NCBI RefSeq assembly: GCF_002303925.1
Contig: NZ_MRCS01000017.1
Location: forward strand, 1 to 64,000
Direction of reading: 5' to 3'
From: Pseudomonas sp. ACN8
Lineage (GTDB): Bacteria; Pseudomonadota; Gammaproteobacteria; Pseudomonadales; Pseudomonadaceae
DNA length: 64,000 nt
Position 1 is the first letter of the stretch. Every line of letters starts with the position of its first letter. Below are positions 10,057 to 18,552 of the stretch, piece after piece. A model generated the notes under the pieces. That model did no database searches and had not been told where the DNA came from. It was given only the letters and a program-made list of their open reading frames with translations. The translations under genes and the position numbers were made by a program.

Positions 10057-10698
10057 TTATGCAGTCTGTCGACGCAGGGTCAGGATGGCTGCTGCGAAGC
10101 AGATGAAGGTCGACCCTACCACCCAACTGACCCACCGGGACAAGTCAGGCCGCGTCAGCACGCCCCTGGCCCGGGAGGCAAGCGCGGCATACAGGCTCAG
10201 CGACGCAACCGACAACGCCATGAAGATCGAGGTGAGGATCAGGAACTGCGGCAGCAACGTCGCACTCTGGTCGATGAATTGCGGGAACAACGCAGTGAAG
10301 AACATCGTCGCCTTAGGGTTGGTCAGCGCCGTCAGGAAAGCCGACTTGTACAACTTCAAGCGCGTGGGCCTGCTCTTCTTCGAACCATCCTGCATACCGT
10401 CCACGAGCATCGGGCTCTTTTTGAACAACTGCCTGACACCCAGGTAGAACAGATAGCCGGCACCGATGACCTTCACCGCATTGAACAGCCATTCGGAACT
10501 GGCAAGCAACGCCCCCAGGCCCAGCATGGCAGCGGCAGACAGGCAGAACAGGCCACTGGCATTACCAAGGGACGACCACACTGCGCTGCGCTGTCCGTGG
10601 GCCAGGCTGTTGTTGATCGCCATCAGGGTCGCAGGCCCTGGACTGGCAATGGCAATCGCAGCAACCAAGGTAAAAGCAAGAATCGAGTGAAATTCCAT
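10057..10698 (-). CDS. LysE-family amino-acid exporter
   Basis: 213 aa from ATG 10698 (a TTG two codons earlier is possible). The N-terminus has the LysE/RhtB hallmark SPGPATLMAINNSLAHG, followed by helices and the conserved GYLFYLGVRQLFK and TNPKATMFFTALFPQF motifs. Six membrane helices are predicted by eye. Family members export lysine, arginine, homoserine or threonine; the substrate here is unknown. A broken AraC-type regulator lies just upstream on the same strand and may once have controlled it. Confidence 0.88.
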   Translation of the reverse strand: MEFHSILAFTLVAAIAIASPGPATLMAINNSLAHGQRSAVWSSLGNASGLFCLSAAAMLGLGALLASSEWLFNAVKVIGAGYLFYLGVRQLFKKSPMLVDGMQDGSKKSRPTRLKLYKSAFLTALTNPKATMFFTALFPQFIDQSATLLPQFLILTSIFMALSVASLSLYAALASRARGVLTRPDLSRWVSWVVGSTFICFAAAILTLRRQTA

Positions 10699-10709
10699 TT
10701 TCAAAGCTC

Positions 10710-11340
10710 TTAGTGGGATCGGCGCTGCATATTACAGCAGGTGATGGGTCTACACGTCACATGACACTCAGCTACCTGGCTAAAGAGGTGAGAGGTCGGC
10801 GCGCTCATCCGCACTCGAGCCGAAAGCTCATCGACACGACGCGCCGAGGTGTAATTCAACTTCAGCCAATCGATGGCTTTCGCGATCCGATACCCCTGGC
10901 CATCGACAGACGTTATTTGTCGAAGCCGGCTCGCCTGATCACTCTGCAAGAGACGGTAATGAATCTCGCGCTGAATCAAGGGGGCCAGAACAGGGATGGA
11001 CTCAGGCTCATCGAGCAGTGCCAGTAAACGCTCGAACGACGCCAGCATCGCGGGGGTCACTCAACCAATTCCTACCCCCTTCGCAACCGGTCGATCACGG
11101 GTTGGCGGCAAGTCACTTTGCGTTATCAGCTCCGCCAGCATGCGCAGATCGAGTTTCAACGTCAGCCCCACGCATGGCTGTTCCGGGCTTGCCGCCAGCA
11201 CTTCTGAATTGGCAGGCAATTCCAATGAGGTGATCAGAAATCGCGACCTGTCATAGGGGTAACCTTCGCCACCTACCCAGAGCAGTTTCTGATTGACTGG
11301 CAGAGACCTTTGGAGCCCAGTAATCAGCTGACTGATCAGA
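10710..11340 (-). pseudogene. Remnant of an AraC-family regulator (AraC_N type)
   Basis: Read leftwards from about 11340, the frame gives QKLLWVGGEGYPYDRSRF, then LITSLELPANSEVL and a ligand-domain segment LTLKLDLRMLAELI, which is the AraC_N domain. It then hits an in-frame TGA near 11061. The same frame resumes as TPAMLASFERLLALLDEP, PLIQREIHYRLLQSDQA and the first helix of the HTH domain (IDWLKLNYTSARRVDELSARVRMS), and then loses similarity. So the N-terminus is missing, there is an internal stop, and most of the DNA-binding domain is gone. It lies directly upstream of the LysE-family gene. Confidence 0.75.
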
Positions 11341-11562
11341 AGAGAATCCTCCTCTGGATTTTCACAAGCGAGTATTTACTTGAGCCCCAGTGGTCCTCTG
11401 CGCTACGAGAGTCCAGCAACAGCCAGTGGGGGGAAAAGTAGGGGGAATCCATTTCATGGACCAAAATCACCCTCGAAGAACCCGAGTTGCTGACTGCCCA
11501 TTGGCCCACTGCCGATTCAAGTGGTGCGCTTGCATTATCACGCCTGTTTGCAAGCCAACGAG

Positions 11563-12651
11563 TCAGTCCCCACGCAGAATCAGTGCATGCGCGCCATCCC
11601 ACTCGGCGAAGATTTTTTGCCCGCAGTGCACGCCGAGCAAGCTGTAATCGGCATGCCGTTTCTGCACCTGCAACTCAAGCCCGCCGCTGGCTTCGAGATA
11701 AATGTTGACCATCGAACCGATGAACTCTTCACCGATGACGGTGCAGTTCAGCCGGTTGCGTCGCATAGGCTGCGCGGTCAGGTCGATATGCTCGGCGCTT
11801 ACGCAGACCGTAACGCGCTCAGCGGGAACAACGGTTTTACCCTCCGGCAGCCGCGCCAGGAATCCACCGTGCTGCGAATCGAGGCAAACCAAACCGCTAT
11901 CGTCGAAGCCAACGACAGTGCAATCAAGGATGTTTTTACCGCCAACGAACTCGGCAACGAAGCGGTTGTGAGGCTCAAGGAAAACTTCCTGCGGCGAGCC
12001 GATCTGTTCGACCCGGCCTCGACTCATGATCACTACTCGATCGGCCATTGCAAAGGCTTCGGATTGACTGTGAGTGACGTAGACAAAAGTGATACCCAGG
12101 TCCTTCTGCAGTCCAGTCAGCACGCCTTGCATGCGCACACTCAGATGAGCGTCGAGGGCGCTCAGGGGCTCGTCGAGCAGCAGGATCGGCGGTTCGGTGA
12201 CCAACGAGCGCGCCAACGCCACGCGTTGCCGCTGGCCACCGGAGAGCAGGCTTATATCGCGAGTGGCGAACTCCTCCAATCCAAGCCGCTCAATCCACAG
12301 TAGTGCCTTCTTGCGTCGCTCAGCCTTGGCCATCCCTCTCATTCGCAGACCGAACTCGACGTTCTCCAGCACGTCAAGAAACGGGAACAGCGCCAGGTTT
12401 TGCCAGACCAGCGGCGTCTCCCGTTCCCAGGAGTAGAGATCATTGATGCGCTCACCGTTAAGACGAATTTCGCCTTCACTGGGTTTATCCAGCCCCGCGA
12501 GCATGCGCAGCGTTGTGGTCTTGCCGCAGCCGCTCGACCCCATGATCGCGACGAACTCACCTTTGTAAATCTCCAGGTTCATACGCTCGACAGCCTGATA
12601 GCTACCGAAATGTTTAACCACGTTGTCGAATACCACCAACGGTTGAGTCAT
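11563..12651 (-). CDS. PotA-like ABC transporter ATP-binding protein
   Basis: 362 aa, start ATG 12651. The ABC domain is complete: Walker A GSSGCGKTT, signature LSGGQRQR, Walker B ILLLDEPLSALDAHL and switch His in VTHSQSEA. After residue 240 comes a TOBE-type regulatory domain, as in PotA, FbpC and MalK. It is the last gene of a potD-potB-potC-potA-ordered operon, 39 bp after the second permease. By family it powers uptake of polyamines or a related cation. The neighbouring creatininase operon leaves open that the cargo is another small nitrogen compound. Confidence 0.88.
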   Translation of the reverse strand: MTQPLVVFDNVVKHFGSYQAVERMNLEIYKGEFVAIMGSSGCGKTTTLRMLAGLDKPSEGEIRLNGERINDLYSWERETPLVWQNLALFPFLDVLENVEFGLRMRGMAKAERRKKALLWIERLGLEEFATRDISLLSGGQRQRVALARSLVTEPPILLLDEPLSALDAHLSVRMQGVLTGLQKDLGITFVYVTHSQSEAFAMADRVVIMSRGRVEQIGSPQEVFLEPHNRFVAEFVGGKNILDCTVVGFDDSGLVCLDSQHGGFLARLPEGKTVVPAERVTVCVSAEHIDLTAQPMRRNRLNCTVIGEEFIGSMVNIYLEASGGLELQVQKRHADYSLLGVHCGQKIFAEWDGAHALILRGD

Positions 12652-12690
12652 GGCTGAATCCTTCGTGTTCGGATGATTGTCAGGTTGGTA

Positions 12691-13488
12691 TCAGGCACTG
12701 GCGGGCTTACGCCGCCGCATCAACAGCAGTTGCGCGAGGATCACCAGGGTCATGGTCGTGATAAAGACGATGGTGCCGATTGCGTTGATGGTCGGGCTCA
12801 CCTGTCCTTGCAGCGTATTGAGGATGCGCAAGGGCACCGTTTCGTTAAGCCCCGACACGAACCAGGCGACAGCGAACTCATCGAAGGAAACGGCCATGGT
12901 CACGAACAGCGCGGCGAAAATGCTCGGCGCCGTGAATGGCAGGATCACATAACGCATGGCCTTCCATTGATTGGCCCCCAGGTTCCAGGCCGCCGCCTCA
13001 ATGTTCGGATCCATCTGCGCCAGGCGCATCCTGATGACCGCCATTGCGAACGGTGCGCACATCACGATATGGCTGATCATCACCGCGTAGATCTCGCCGG
13101 AAAGTCCGACCCGCGACAGGAAGGCCAGCATCGCCAGCCCCATGATCACCACCGGAATGGTGGGCGGCAGTAGCGCAAGCGCCATGTAGATCGACTTGCC
13201 GAAGAACGGGTAACGAAAGTCTGTGTAAGCCGCCGTAAACCCAAGCAGAGTTGAGACCAGCGACACGACCACACCCACCGTCAGGCTGTTCCTGAATGCC
13301 TGCCAGACCGCCGGATCGCTGGCGATCATCTCGTACCAGTGCAGGCTGAAGCCGCCCAGCGGCAAGGAAGGGAAACGGTCAATGTTGAACGAGAACACGA
13401 AGCTGCCGGCAATCGGCAAAAAGATGAAGAGGAACACCAGTACGACAAAGCTGCGAAGCAAGAAGTTAATCAGCCGATGCTCGTTCAT
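12691..13488 (-). CDS. PotC-like ABC transporter permease
   Basis: 265 aa from ATG 13488, chosen because it overlaps the stop of the upstream permease (ATGA) and begins directly with a membrane segment. Six hydrophobic segments are visible. The EAA loop reads IEAAAWNLGANQWKAMRYVILPF, typical of PotC and the type I permeases of the spermidine/putrescine group. It pairs with the PotB-like product to form the channel. Confidence 0.88.
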   Translation of the reverse strand: MNEHRLINFLLRSFVVLVFLFIFLPIAGSFVFSFNIDRFPSLPLGGFSLHWYEMIASDPAVWQAFRNSLTVGVVVSLVSTLLGFTAAYTDFRYPFFGKSIYMALALLPPTIPVVIMGLAMLAFLSRVGLSGEIYAVMISHIVMCAPFAMAVIRMRLAQMDPNIEAAAWNLGANQWKAMRYVILPFTAPSIFAALFVTMAVSFDEFAVAWFVSGLNETVPLRILNTLQGQVSPTINAIGTIVFITTMTLVILAQLLLMRRRKPASA

Positions 13489-14405
13489 GCGCGCCTCCGG
13501 TAAGCGAAGCGAACCGCACCAAAAGCCGCGATGAGCAACGTCACAATCATCATCGTTGCGATCACCGCCGCGCGTGGCCATTGCTGGCCGGACTTGGTGG
13601 TGTCAGTAATCAGCGTACTCAAGGTCGGCGGCTGACCACCCCCCAGGTAGAGCGGGCTGACAAAGTCGCCGAAGGTCAGGATGAAGCAGAACAGCGCCGC
13701 AACCACGATGCCGATCCGCGCCGACGGCACCACCACCAGCAGCACCGTTCGCAATCGTCCGCAGCCGAGGTTGTGCGCGGCCTCAATCAACGAACGATCG
13801 ATGTACATCAAGCTGAACAGTTGCAGCAAAACCACCAATGGCAGACACAGCGTGAAGTAGCCAATGTAAGTACCGAACGCTGTATTGAGCATGGCAAACG
13901 GCTCCAGCCCAAGCAGACCGAGCGCTGCATTGAAGATGCCGTTATCGCTGAGGAACACCTGCCATGAATAGGTGCGCACCAGATAGCTGGTGAAGAACGG
14001 AGTGACCAGCAGCAACACCAGCAACTGCTTTGCCGACTCGCGGAATTTGAAGGCGATCGTATAAGCGCAGGGAAAGGCCACCAGGCTGACCAGCACAGTG
14101 GCACCCGCCGCCATGGCGAGTGTATGGGCGTAAGCATCCCAAAAGAAGCCGCGGCTGAGCATGTAGCTCCAGTTTTGCCACTCGAACGTCGGCACCATCC
14201 TGAAGTTACGTACAAGCCAAAAACTGATGGCCACCAGAAATGCCAGCGGAAATACGAAGAAAATCAATTGCCAGATCAGGATAGGCATCGAGAAACAGAG
14301 GCCAAACCAGGGCAAGCGCCACACCCTCCTTGAACGGCGCTCTGTTCGGGCACCTGCATTACCGGAGAGTACCGACGGTGAAGTCTTCAACTTGTCTGAA
14401 ATCAT
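13485..14405 (-). CDS. PotB-like ABC transporter permease
   Basis: 306 aa from ATG 14405, which has GGAGGTGG a few bases upstream; an earlier in-frame TTG at 14432 is less likely. A long polar N-terminus of about 35 residues precedes the first membrane segment. The EAA loop is LIEAAHNLGCGRLRTVLLVVVPS. It couples by a 4-bp overlap to the PotC-like gene. The gap to the binding-protein gene is 23 bp, so the three are one operon. Confidence 0.88.
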   Translation of the reverse strand: MISDKLKTSPSVLSGNAGARTERRSRRVWRLPWFGLCFSMPILIWQLIFFVFPLAFLVAISFWLVRNFRMVPTFEWQNWSYMLSRGFFWDAYAHTLAMAAGATVLVSLVAFPCAYTIAFKFRESAKQLLVLLLVTPFFTSYLVRTYSWQVFLSDNGIFNAALGLLGLEPFAMLNTAFGTYIGYFTLCLPLVVLLQLFSLMYIDRSLIEAAHNLGCGRLRTVLLVVVPSARIGIVVAALFCFILTFGDFVSPLYLGGGQPPTLSTLITDTTKSGQQWPRAAVIATMMIVTLLIAAFGAVRFAYRRRA

Positions 14406-14428
14406 AGCGACCACCTCCACTCGTCTCG

Positions 14429-15556
14429 TCAAGCACCCTTGTATTGCGACCAGAAGTCATTCCACTCATCCAGACTCTGCCGGACCGGGAGTTCGCGGTA
14501 CTTGATACGACCATCGCGTATGTCATCCATGACGTTGCGCTGACCGAGCAGCATGCCCTGGCGCTTCGCCTCGGCGGGATCGGTCTGGTTCAGCAGTTCC
14601 CAGCCCTTTTTGCTCGGGATCAGCGCTGGATAAGCGGCCATCTTCGCCGACTTGACCTGGCCTTCAGGTGAAGTGATGTATTGGATGAACTTCTTCGCCA
14701 GCTCCGGGCTGTGGGCTTTTTTAGCGATGCAGTAAGACTCCGTCCATTGCAACCCGCCCTCCTTCGGCAATACGGTTTTCACCGGTGCGCCGGCACGTTG
14801 CAAGACACCGGTGATCCAGTCGCCGATGCCGCACATGGCATGGATCTGACCATTTTTCAGTGAAGAAAAGGTTCCGCCGTAATCGAAGAAACCGCCGATT
14901 TGCGCACGCAAGCTCATCATCTTCTGCTGCACCGTTTGCCAGTGCGCGGTATCGATGTCGTACGGGCGCGCGTTGCCATTCATCAAGCTGATCTGTCCGA
15001 GATTCGGCAGGTGCCAGTCGAAGTGTCCAACCTTGCCCTTGAGGCTTTCGTCCCAGAACACGTCATAGCTGTGCACCTTGGCTTCGGGAACGAGTTGGGT
15101 GTTGTAGGCGATGCCGAGGAAGCCAAAGCGAATCAGGACCGAGTAGAGCTTGTCCCCCTGCCAGTGGCCGGGGAAATGCTGGAACTCCGGGTAGAAGTCA
15201 TCGAAGGGGTAGTCAGCGGGGTCAAGTTGCTCGATGTACTCGGCGGCATTGAGTTGCTGGACATATTCGGCATCGGACAGAATCAGGTCGAAAGTGCCCG
15301 GCGGGGACTGTGAGATCAACCCCAGCATGTTGTCGCCGCCGGTGTAGTACTTGGCCCGGACCTTGACCCCATATTGGCGCTCGAAATCAGCGACGATGTC
15401 CGGCTCTGCGTGTCCGGCCCATGCGAGTATGACCAGTTCTTTTTCCGCTGCGGCGAAGCTTCTCAAGGGCAGCAAACCAGAAAGCGCGGCGGTGCCTGCC
15501 AGAATGCTGGTGGTCTTGAGGAATGTACGGCGTGAAAGGTCGATGCGATTTGTCAT
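14429..15556 (-). CDS. PotD-like periplasmic binding protein with Tat signal
   Basis: 375 aa from ATG 15556. The leader contains a twin-arginine motif (SRRTFLKTTSILAG) followed by a hydrophobic stretch and AAA near residue 30, so export by the Tat route is likely. The mature part follows the PotD pattern: LVILAWAGHAEPDIVADFERQYG, DLILSDAEYVQQL and GDKLYSVLIRFGFLGIAYNT. It heads the four-gene importer operon. Ligand candidates are polyamines by family; creatine or creatinine is my guess from the divergent neighbour only. Confidence 0.85.
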   Translation of the reverse strand: MTNRIDLSRRTFLKTTSILAGTAALSGLLPLRSFAAAEKELVILAWAGHAEPDIVADFERQYGVKVRAKYYTGGDNMLGLISQSPPGTFDLILSDAEYVQQLNAAEYIEQLDPADYPFDDFYPEFQHFPGHWQGDKLYSVLIRFGFLGIAYNTQLVPEAKVHSYDVFWDESLKGKVGHFDWHLPNLGQISLMNGNARPYDIDTAHWQTVQQKMMSLRAQIGGFFDYGGTFSSLKNGQIHAMCGIGDWITGVLQRAGAPVKTVLPKEGGLQWTESYCIAKKAHSPELAKKFIQYITSPEGQVKSAKMAAYPALIPSKKGWELLNQTDPAEAKRQGMLLGQRNVMDDIRDGRIKYRELPVRQSLDEWNDFWSQYKGA

Positions 15557-15988
15557 TATTGTCTCGCCTGGTGATGGAAAGTGGCTCAGATGAAAAGTGC
15601 TCCTGTCCGTCTCATCCTTTTGCTCTTGCCTGCTGCCTGCTATCGCTGCCAACCACGGCATCATTCGCTGGCTGGATGCATTGCAGCAGGTCGCCATCAC
15701 CCGTTTTTGTGCGCGCTCGACCTGGACTTTGTCAGATCCGACTCATGCCCCTTCTCACGCAAAAGCGACGAGCCTTAATCCGATAACCGGACAGAAATGA
15801 CAAATCAGAGGGTGATTTGTCATTTACGGGTCGGATTTAGACAATTCTGCACCCTCCCCCTCTGATCGAATTGATTCATGCGCCGCCTTCGATTCCTGCA
15901 ATCTGGAAGGTCGGCCAGACGATAGGCAAACGCCCCCAACCACCGGTTAAAAATGACCAACGGTCAAACGCTTTCAGAGGCTGTATAG
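15557..15988. other. Divergent promoter region between the pot-like and creatininase operons
   Basis: 432 bp with no convincing gene. It should carry two divergent promoters. Its main feature is a perfect 13-bp inverted repeat near the middle, listed separately, with looser outer arms AATCCGA (15777-15783) and TCGGATT (15831-15837). Confidence 0.6.
15795..15825. promoter_or_regulatory. Perfect 13-bp inverted repeat, candidate operator
   Basis: AAATGACAAATCA (15795-15807) and TGATTTGTCATTT (15813-15825) are exact reverse complements around a 5-base spacer. It has no T-run, and it lies between divergent promoters rather than behind a gene, so an operator is more likely than a terminator. The regulator is unknown; dimeric factors such as GntR or LysR types bind sites of this shape. 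Confidence 0.6.
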
Positions 15989-16771
15989 ATGAACAACAGT
16001 GTCGTTATTGGAGAACTCACCTGGCCTGCGTATGCAGAGAAGGTCGCTGCCGGCAGCCCAATCTTTCTGCCCGTCGGTGCACTGGAACAGCATGGACATC
16101 ACATGTGCATGGAAGTCGATGTGCTGCTGCCTACCGCGATATGCAAAGCGGTAGCGCAGAATGTCAGCGGCCTGGTCTTGCCTGCCCTCGCCTATGGCTA
16201 CAAGTCTCAGCAGAAATCAGGCGGCGGCAACCACTTCCCGGGAACAACCAGCCTCGATGGAGCCACGCTGACCCATACCGTGCAGGACATCATCAGAGAA
16301 CTTGCCCGCCATGGCGCACGCAAACTGGTGATGATGAATGGGCACTTTGAAAACTCGATGTTCATTGTCGAGGGCATAGACCTTGCCCTTCGGGAGCTTC
16401 GCTACGGTGGCATCAACGACTTCAAGGTCGTTGTGCTGTCCTATTGGGACTTCGTCAACGATCCTGCCGTCATCGAAAAGTTGTATCCCGAGGGATTCCT
16501 GGGCTGGGATATCGAGCATGGCGGTATTTTCGAAACCTCTTTGATGCTGGCCCTGCACCCCGACAAGGTCGATCTGAGTCGTGCTGTCGACCATCCGCCC
16601 GCCACCTTCGCGCCTTACGACGTCTTTCCCATCATTCCCGAGCGCACGCCAGCCTGCGGAACATTGTCATCCCCTAAAGGATCCAGTCGCGAGAAAGGCG
16701 AGCTGATTCTGGAAGTCTGTGTCTCTGGCATCAGCGCCGCTGTGCGCGAGGCTTTTGATTTGGACACCTGA
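15989..16771 (+). CDS. Creatininase (creatinine amidohydrolase)
   Basis: 260 aa. It opens the lactam ring of creatinine reversibly to give creatine, in the cytoplasm. The sequence resembles P. putida creatininase through its whole length as I remember it: LPVGALEQHGHHMCMEVDVLLPTAI holds metal ligands Glu33, His35 and Asp44 (family Glu34, His36, Asp45), and later come YGYKSQQKSGGGNHFPGTTS, MNGHFENSMFIVEG and GWDIEHGGIFETSLML with the remaining His and Glu ligands. It starts a plus-strand operon with an APC permease, divergent from a Pot-type importer. Creatinase lies 5 kb to the right. Confidence 0.93.
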   Translation: MNNSVVIGELTWPAYAEKVAAGSPIFLPVGALEQHGHHMCMEVDVLLPTAICKAVAQNVSGLVLPALAYGYKSQQKSGGGNHFPGTTSLDGATLTHTVQDIIRELARHGARKLVMMNGHFENSMFIVEGIDLALRELRYGGINDFKVVVLSYWDFVNDPAVIEKLYPEGFLGWDIEHGGIFETSLMLALHPDKVDLSRAVDHPPATFAPYDVFPIIPERTPACGTLSSPKGSSREKGELILEVCVSGISAAVREAFDLDT

Positions 16772-16850
16772 AGAACACACGGACGTGCCGAAACGAGTAC
16801 TCACGGTTATTGCTTCACCCTCCCCAAGTAAAATAAAAAGGGTAAGTCTC

Positions 16851-18245
16851 ATGTCCAGCAGCTCAACCTTGGCCCCAGGCCTCAAGCAGCGTCACGTCAC
16901 CATGCTGTCCATTGCCGGTGCCATTGGCGCCGGCCTGTTCATCGGTTCAGGACACGCCATCGCCTCGGCGGGGCCGGCCGCCATCCTGGCGTACATTTTT
17001 TCCGGCACCCTGGTCGTGCTGGTGATGCGCATGCTGGGAGAGATGGCCGTAGCGTCGCCCGATACAGGATCGTTTTCGACCTACGCCGAGCGGGCGATGG
17101 GACGCAGCGCCGGCTTCACCATCGGCTGGCTGTACTGGTGGTTCTGGGTACTGGTCATTCCGATTGAAGCCATCGCCGCTGCCGCCATCTTGCACGCCTG
17201 GTTTCCCGCCATTCAGACCTGGGAGTTCGCCATAGCGGTCACAGGCCTGCTGACATTGACCAACCTGTTCAGTGTCGCCCGGTACGGGGAGTTCGAGTTC
17301 TGGTTCGCCATGCTCAAAGTCATCGCGGTTCTGGGGTTTATCGCGCTTGGCGCACTTGCCCTGGTGGGCGGATTACCGGATACGACGGTGAGTGGGGTCG
17401 TTCAACTAAGTCATGAGTTCGGTGGTTTCATGCCCAATGGCATGACCGCCGTCATCGGCGCGATGCTCACCACCGTGTTCAGCTTCATGGGCACGGAAAT
17501 CGTCACCATTGCCGCTGCCGAATCGCAAAACCCCTCCAAACAGATCACCCGCGCGACCAACTCCGTCGTCTGGCGAATGGGGATTTTCTATATCGTCTCG
17601 GTATTCCTCATCATCTCCATCGTCCCCTGGAACGACCCCATGCTCATGGAAGTCGGCTCTTATCAGAGGGCGCTCGAGTTGATGAACATTCCACACGCGA
17701 AAATGATCGTCGATATCGTCGTGCTGATTGCTGTAGCCAGCTGCCTCAACTCAGCCATCTATACCGCGTCACGCATGGTCTACTCCCTGAGCAAACGCGG
17801 TGATGGTCCTCGAGTACTGCAGAAAACGTCGTCTTCAGGGGTGCCTTATATCGCTGTGCTGGCCAGCACAGCGGTCGGTTTTCTGACCACGGCACTCAAT
17901 TACTTTGCACCCAACGAAGTCTTCTCCTTCCTCCTGGCCAGCTCCGGTGCCGTTGCGCTGCTGGTCTATCTGGTCATCGCTGTTTCGCAACTGGTACTGC
18001 GCAAGAAAATGAATGCTTCGCGGCAACCGATCGCGTTCAAGATGTGGTTTTTCCCCTGGCTCAGCTACCTGGTCATTGCCTGCATCTTGAGCATCCTGGT
18101 GGTCATGCTGATCTTGCCGCAGCATCGCATGGAAGTGGTTGCGACGGGTGCGCTGACACTGTCCATCGTCTGTATGGGCGCAATCTTCAACTCCAGGAAG
18201 AAGACAGTGCAAGCCGTCGACATCGCACGAACCGAAAACGCTTGA
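16851..18245 (+). CDS. APC-family permease (GabP/AnsP-like), possible creatinine or creatine carrier
   Basis: 464 aa from ATG 16851; an in-frame extension to 16719 overlaps creatininase and is not needed. The N-terminus LKQRHVTMLSIAGAIGAGLFIGSG is the amino-acid permease consensus, followed by twelve hydrophobic segments and the conserved TEIVTIAAAESQNPSKQI motif. The nearest family resemblance is to GABA and proline permeases. It follows creatininase by about 80 bp and ends at a terminator, so import of creatinine or creatine is a reasonable inference but is not shown. Confidence 0.85.
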   Translation: MSSSSTLAPGLKQRHVTMLSIAGAIGAGLFIGSGHAIASAGPAAILAYIFSGTLVVLVMRMLGEMAVASPDTGSFSTYAERAMGRSAGFTIGWLYWWFWVLVIPIEAIAAAAILHAWFPAIQTWEFAIAVTGLLTLTNLFSVARYGEFEFWFAMLKVIAVLGFIALGALALVGGLPDTTVSGVVQLSHEFGGFMPNGMTAVIGAMLTTVFSFMGTEIVTIAAAESQNPSKQITRATNSVVWRMGIFYIVSVFLIISIVPWNDPMLMEVGSYQRALELMNIPHAKMIVDIVVLIAVASCLNSAIYTASRMVYSLSKRGDGPRVLQKTSSSGVPYIAVLASTAVGFLTTALNYFAPNEVFSFLLASSGAVALLVYLVIAVSQLVLRKKMNASRQPIAFKMWFFPWLSYLVIACILSILVVMLILPQHRMEVVATGALTLSIVCMGAIFNSRKKTVQAVDIARTENA

Positions 18246-18288
18246 AGCGCTATCCCCGATAGCAACACTCATCCTCGTTCACCTCTTT

Positions 18289-18325
18289 CCGGCCGCTCTC
18301 CACCACGGAGCTGGCCGGTTTTTTT
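18289..18325 (+). terminator. Terminator of the creatininase-permease operon
   Basis: CCGGCC (18289-18294) pairs with GGCCGG (18313-18318) and is followed by seven T; an inner GCTC/GAGC extends the stem imperfectly. Confidence 0.75.
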
Positions 18326-18413
18326 GTTGATCACTCATGCCTTGCTCCCCACGTTTTCTACACCCCTCCAGCCAATCGAGACTCATGACATCTTGCGTGC
18401 ATAATCCTTTCGT

Positions 18414-18469
18414 CACGGTCTATTGACCGGACACACCGTGTAAAATCCTGAAGCCTGTAAACAGGGCTT
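18414..18469. promoter_or_regulatory. Nested palindromes upstream of the first GlxA-type regulator
   Basis: CACGGT (18414-18419) mirrors ACCGTG (18435-18440) around GGTCTATTGACC, which is itself palindromic. About 10 bp further lies AAGCCTGT-AA-ACAGGGCTT, an almost perfect palindrome. Both sit 85-140 bp before the regulator start, where an autoregulatory or pathway operator would be expected. The protein that binds is unknown. Confidence 0.4.
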
Positions 18470-18552
18470 ACAATCATAAAAACGAGATGACGTTGCCCGT
18501 GTCGGCAGCTTGCCGCGGTGCATGTCACTGATGCAGTTGAGGAGCGTTAATA

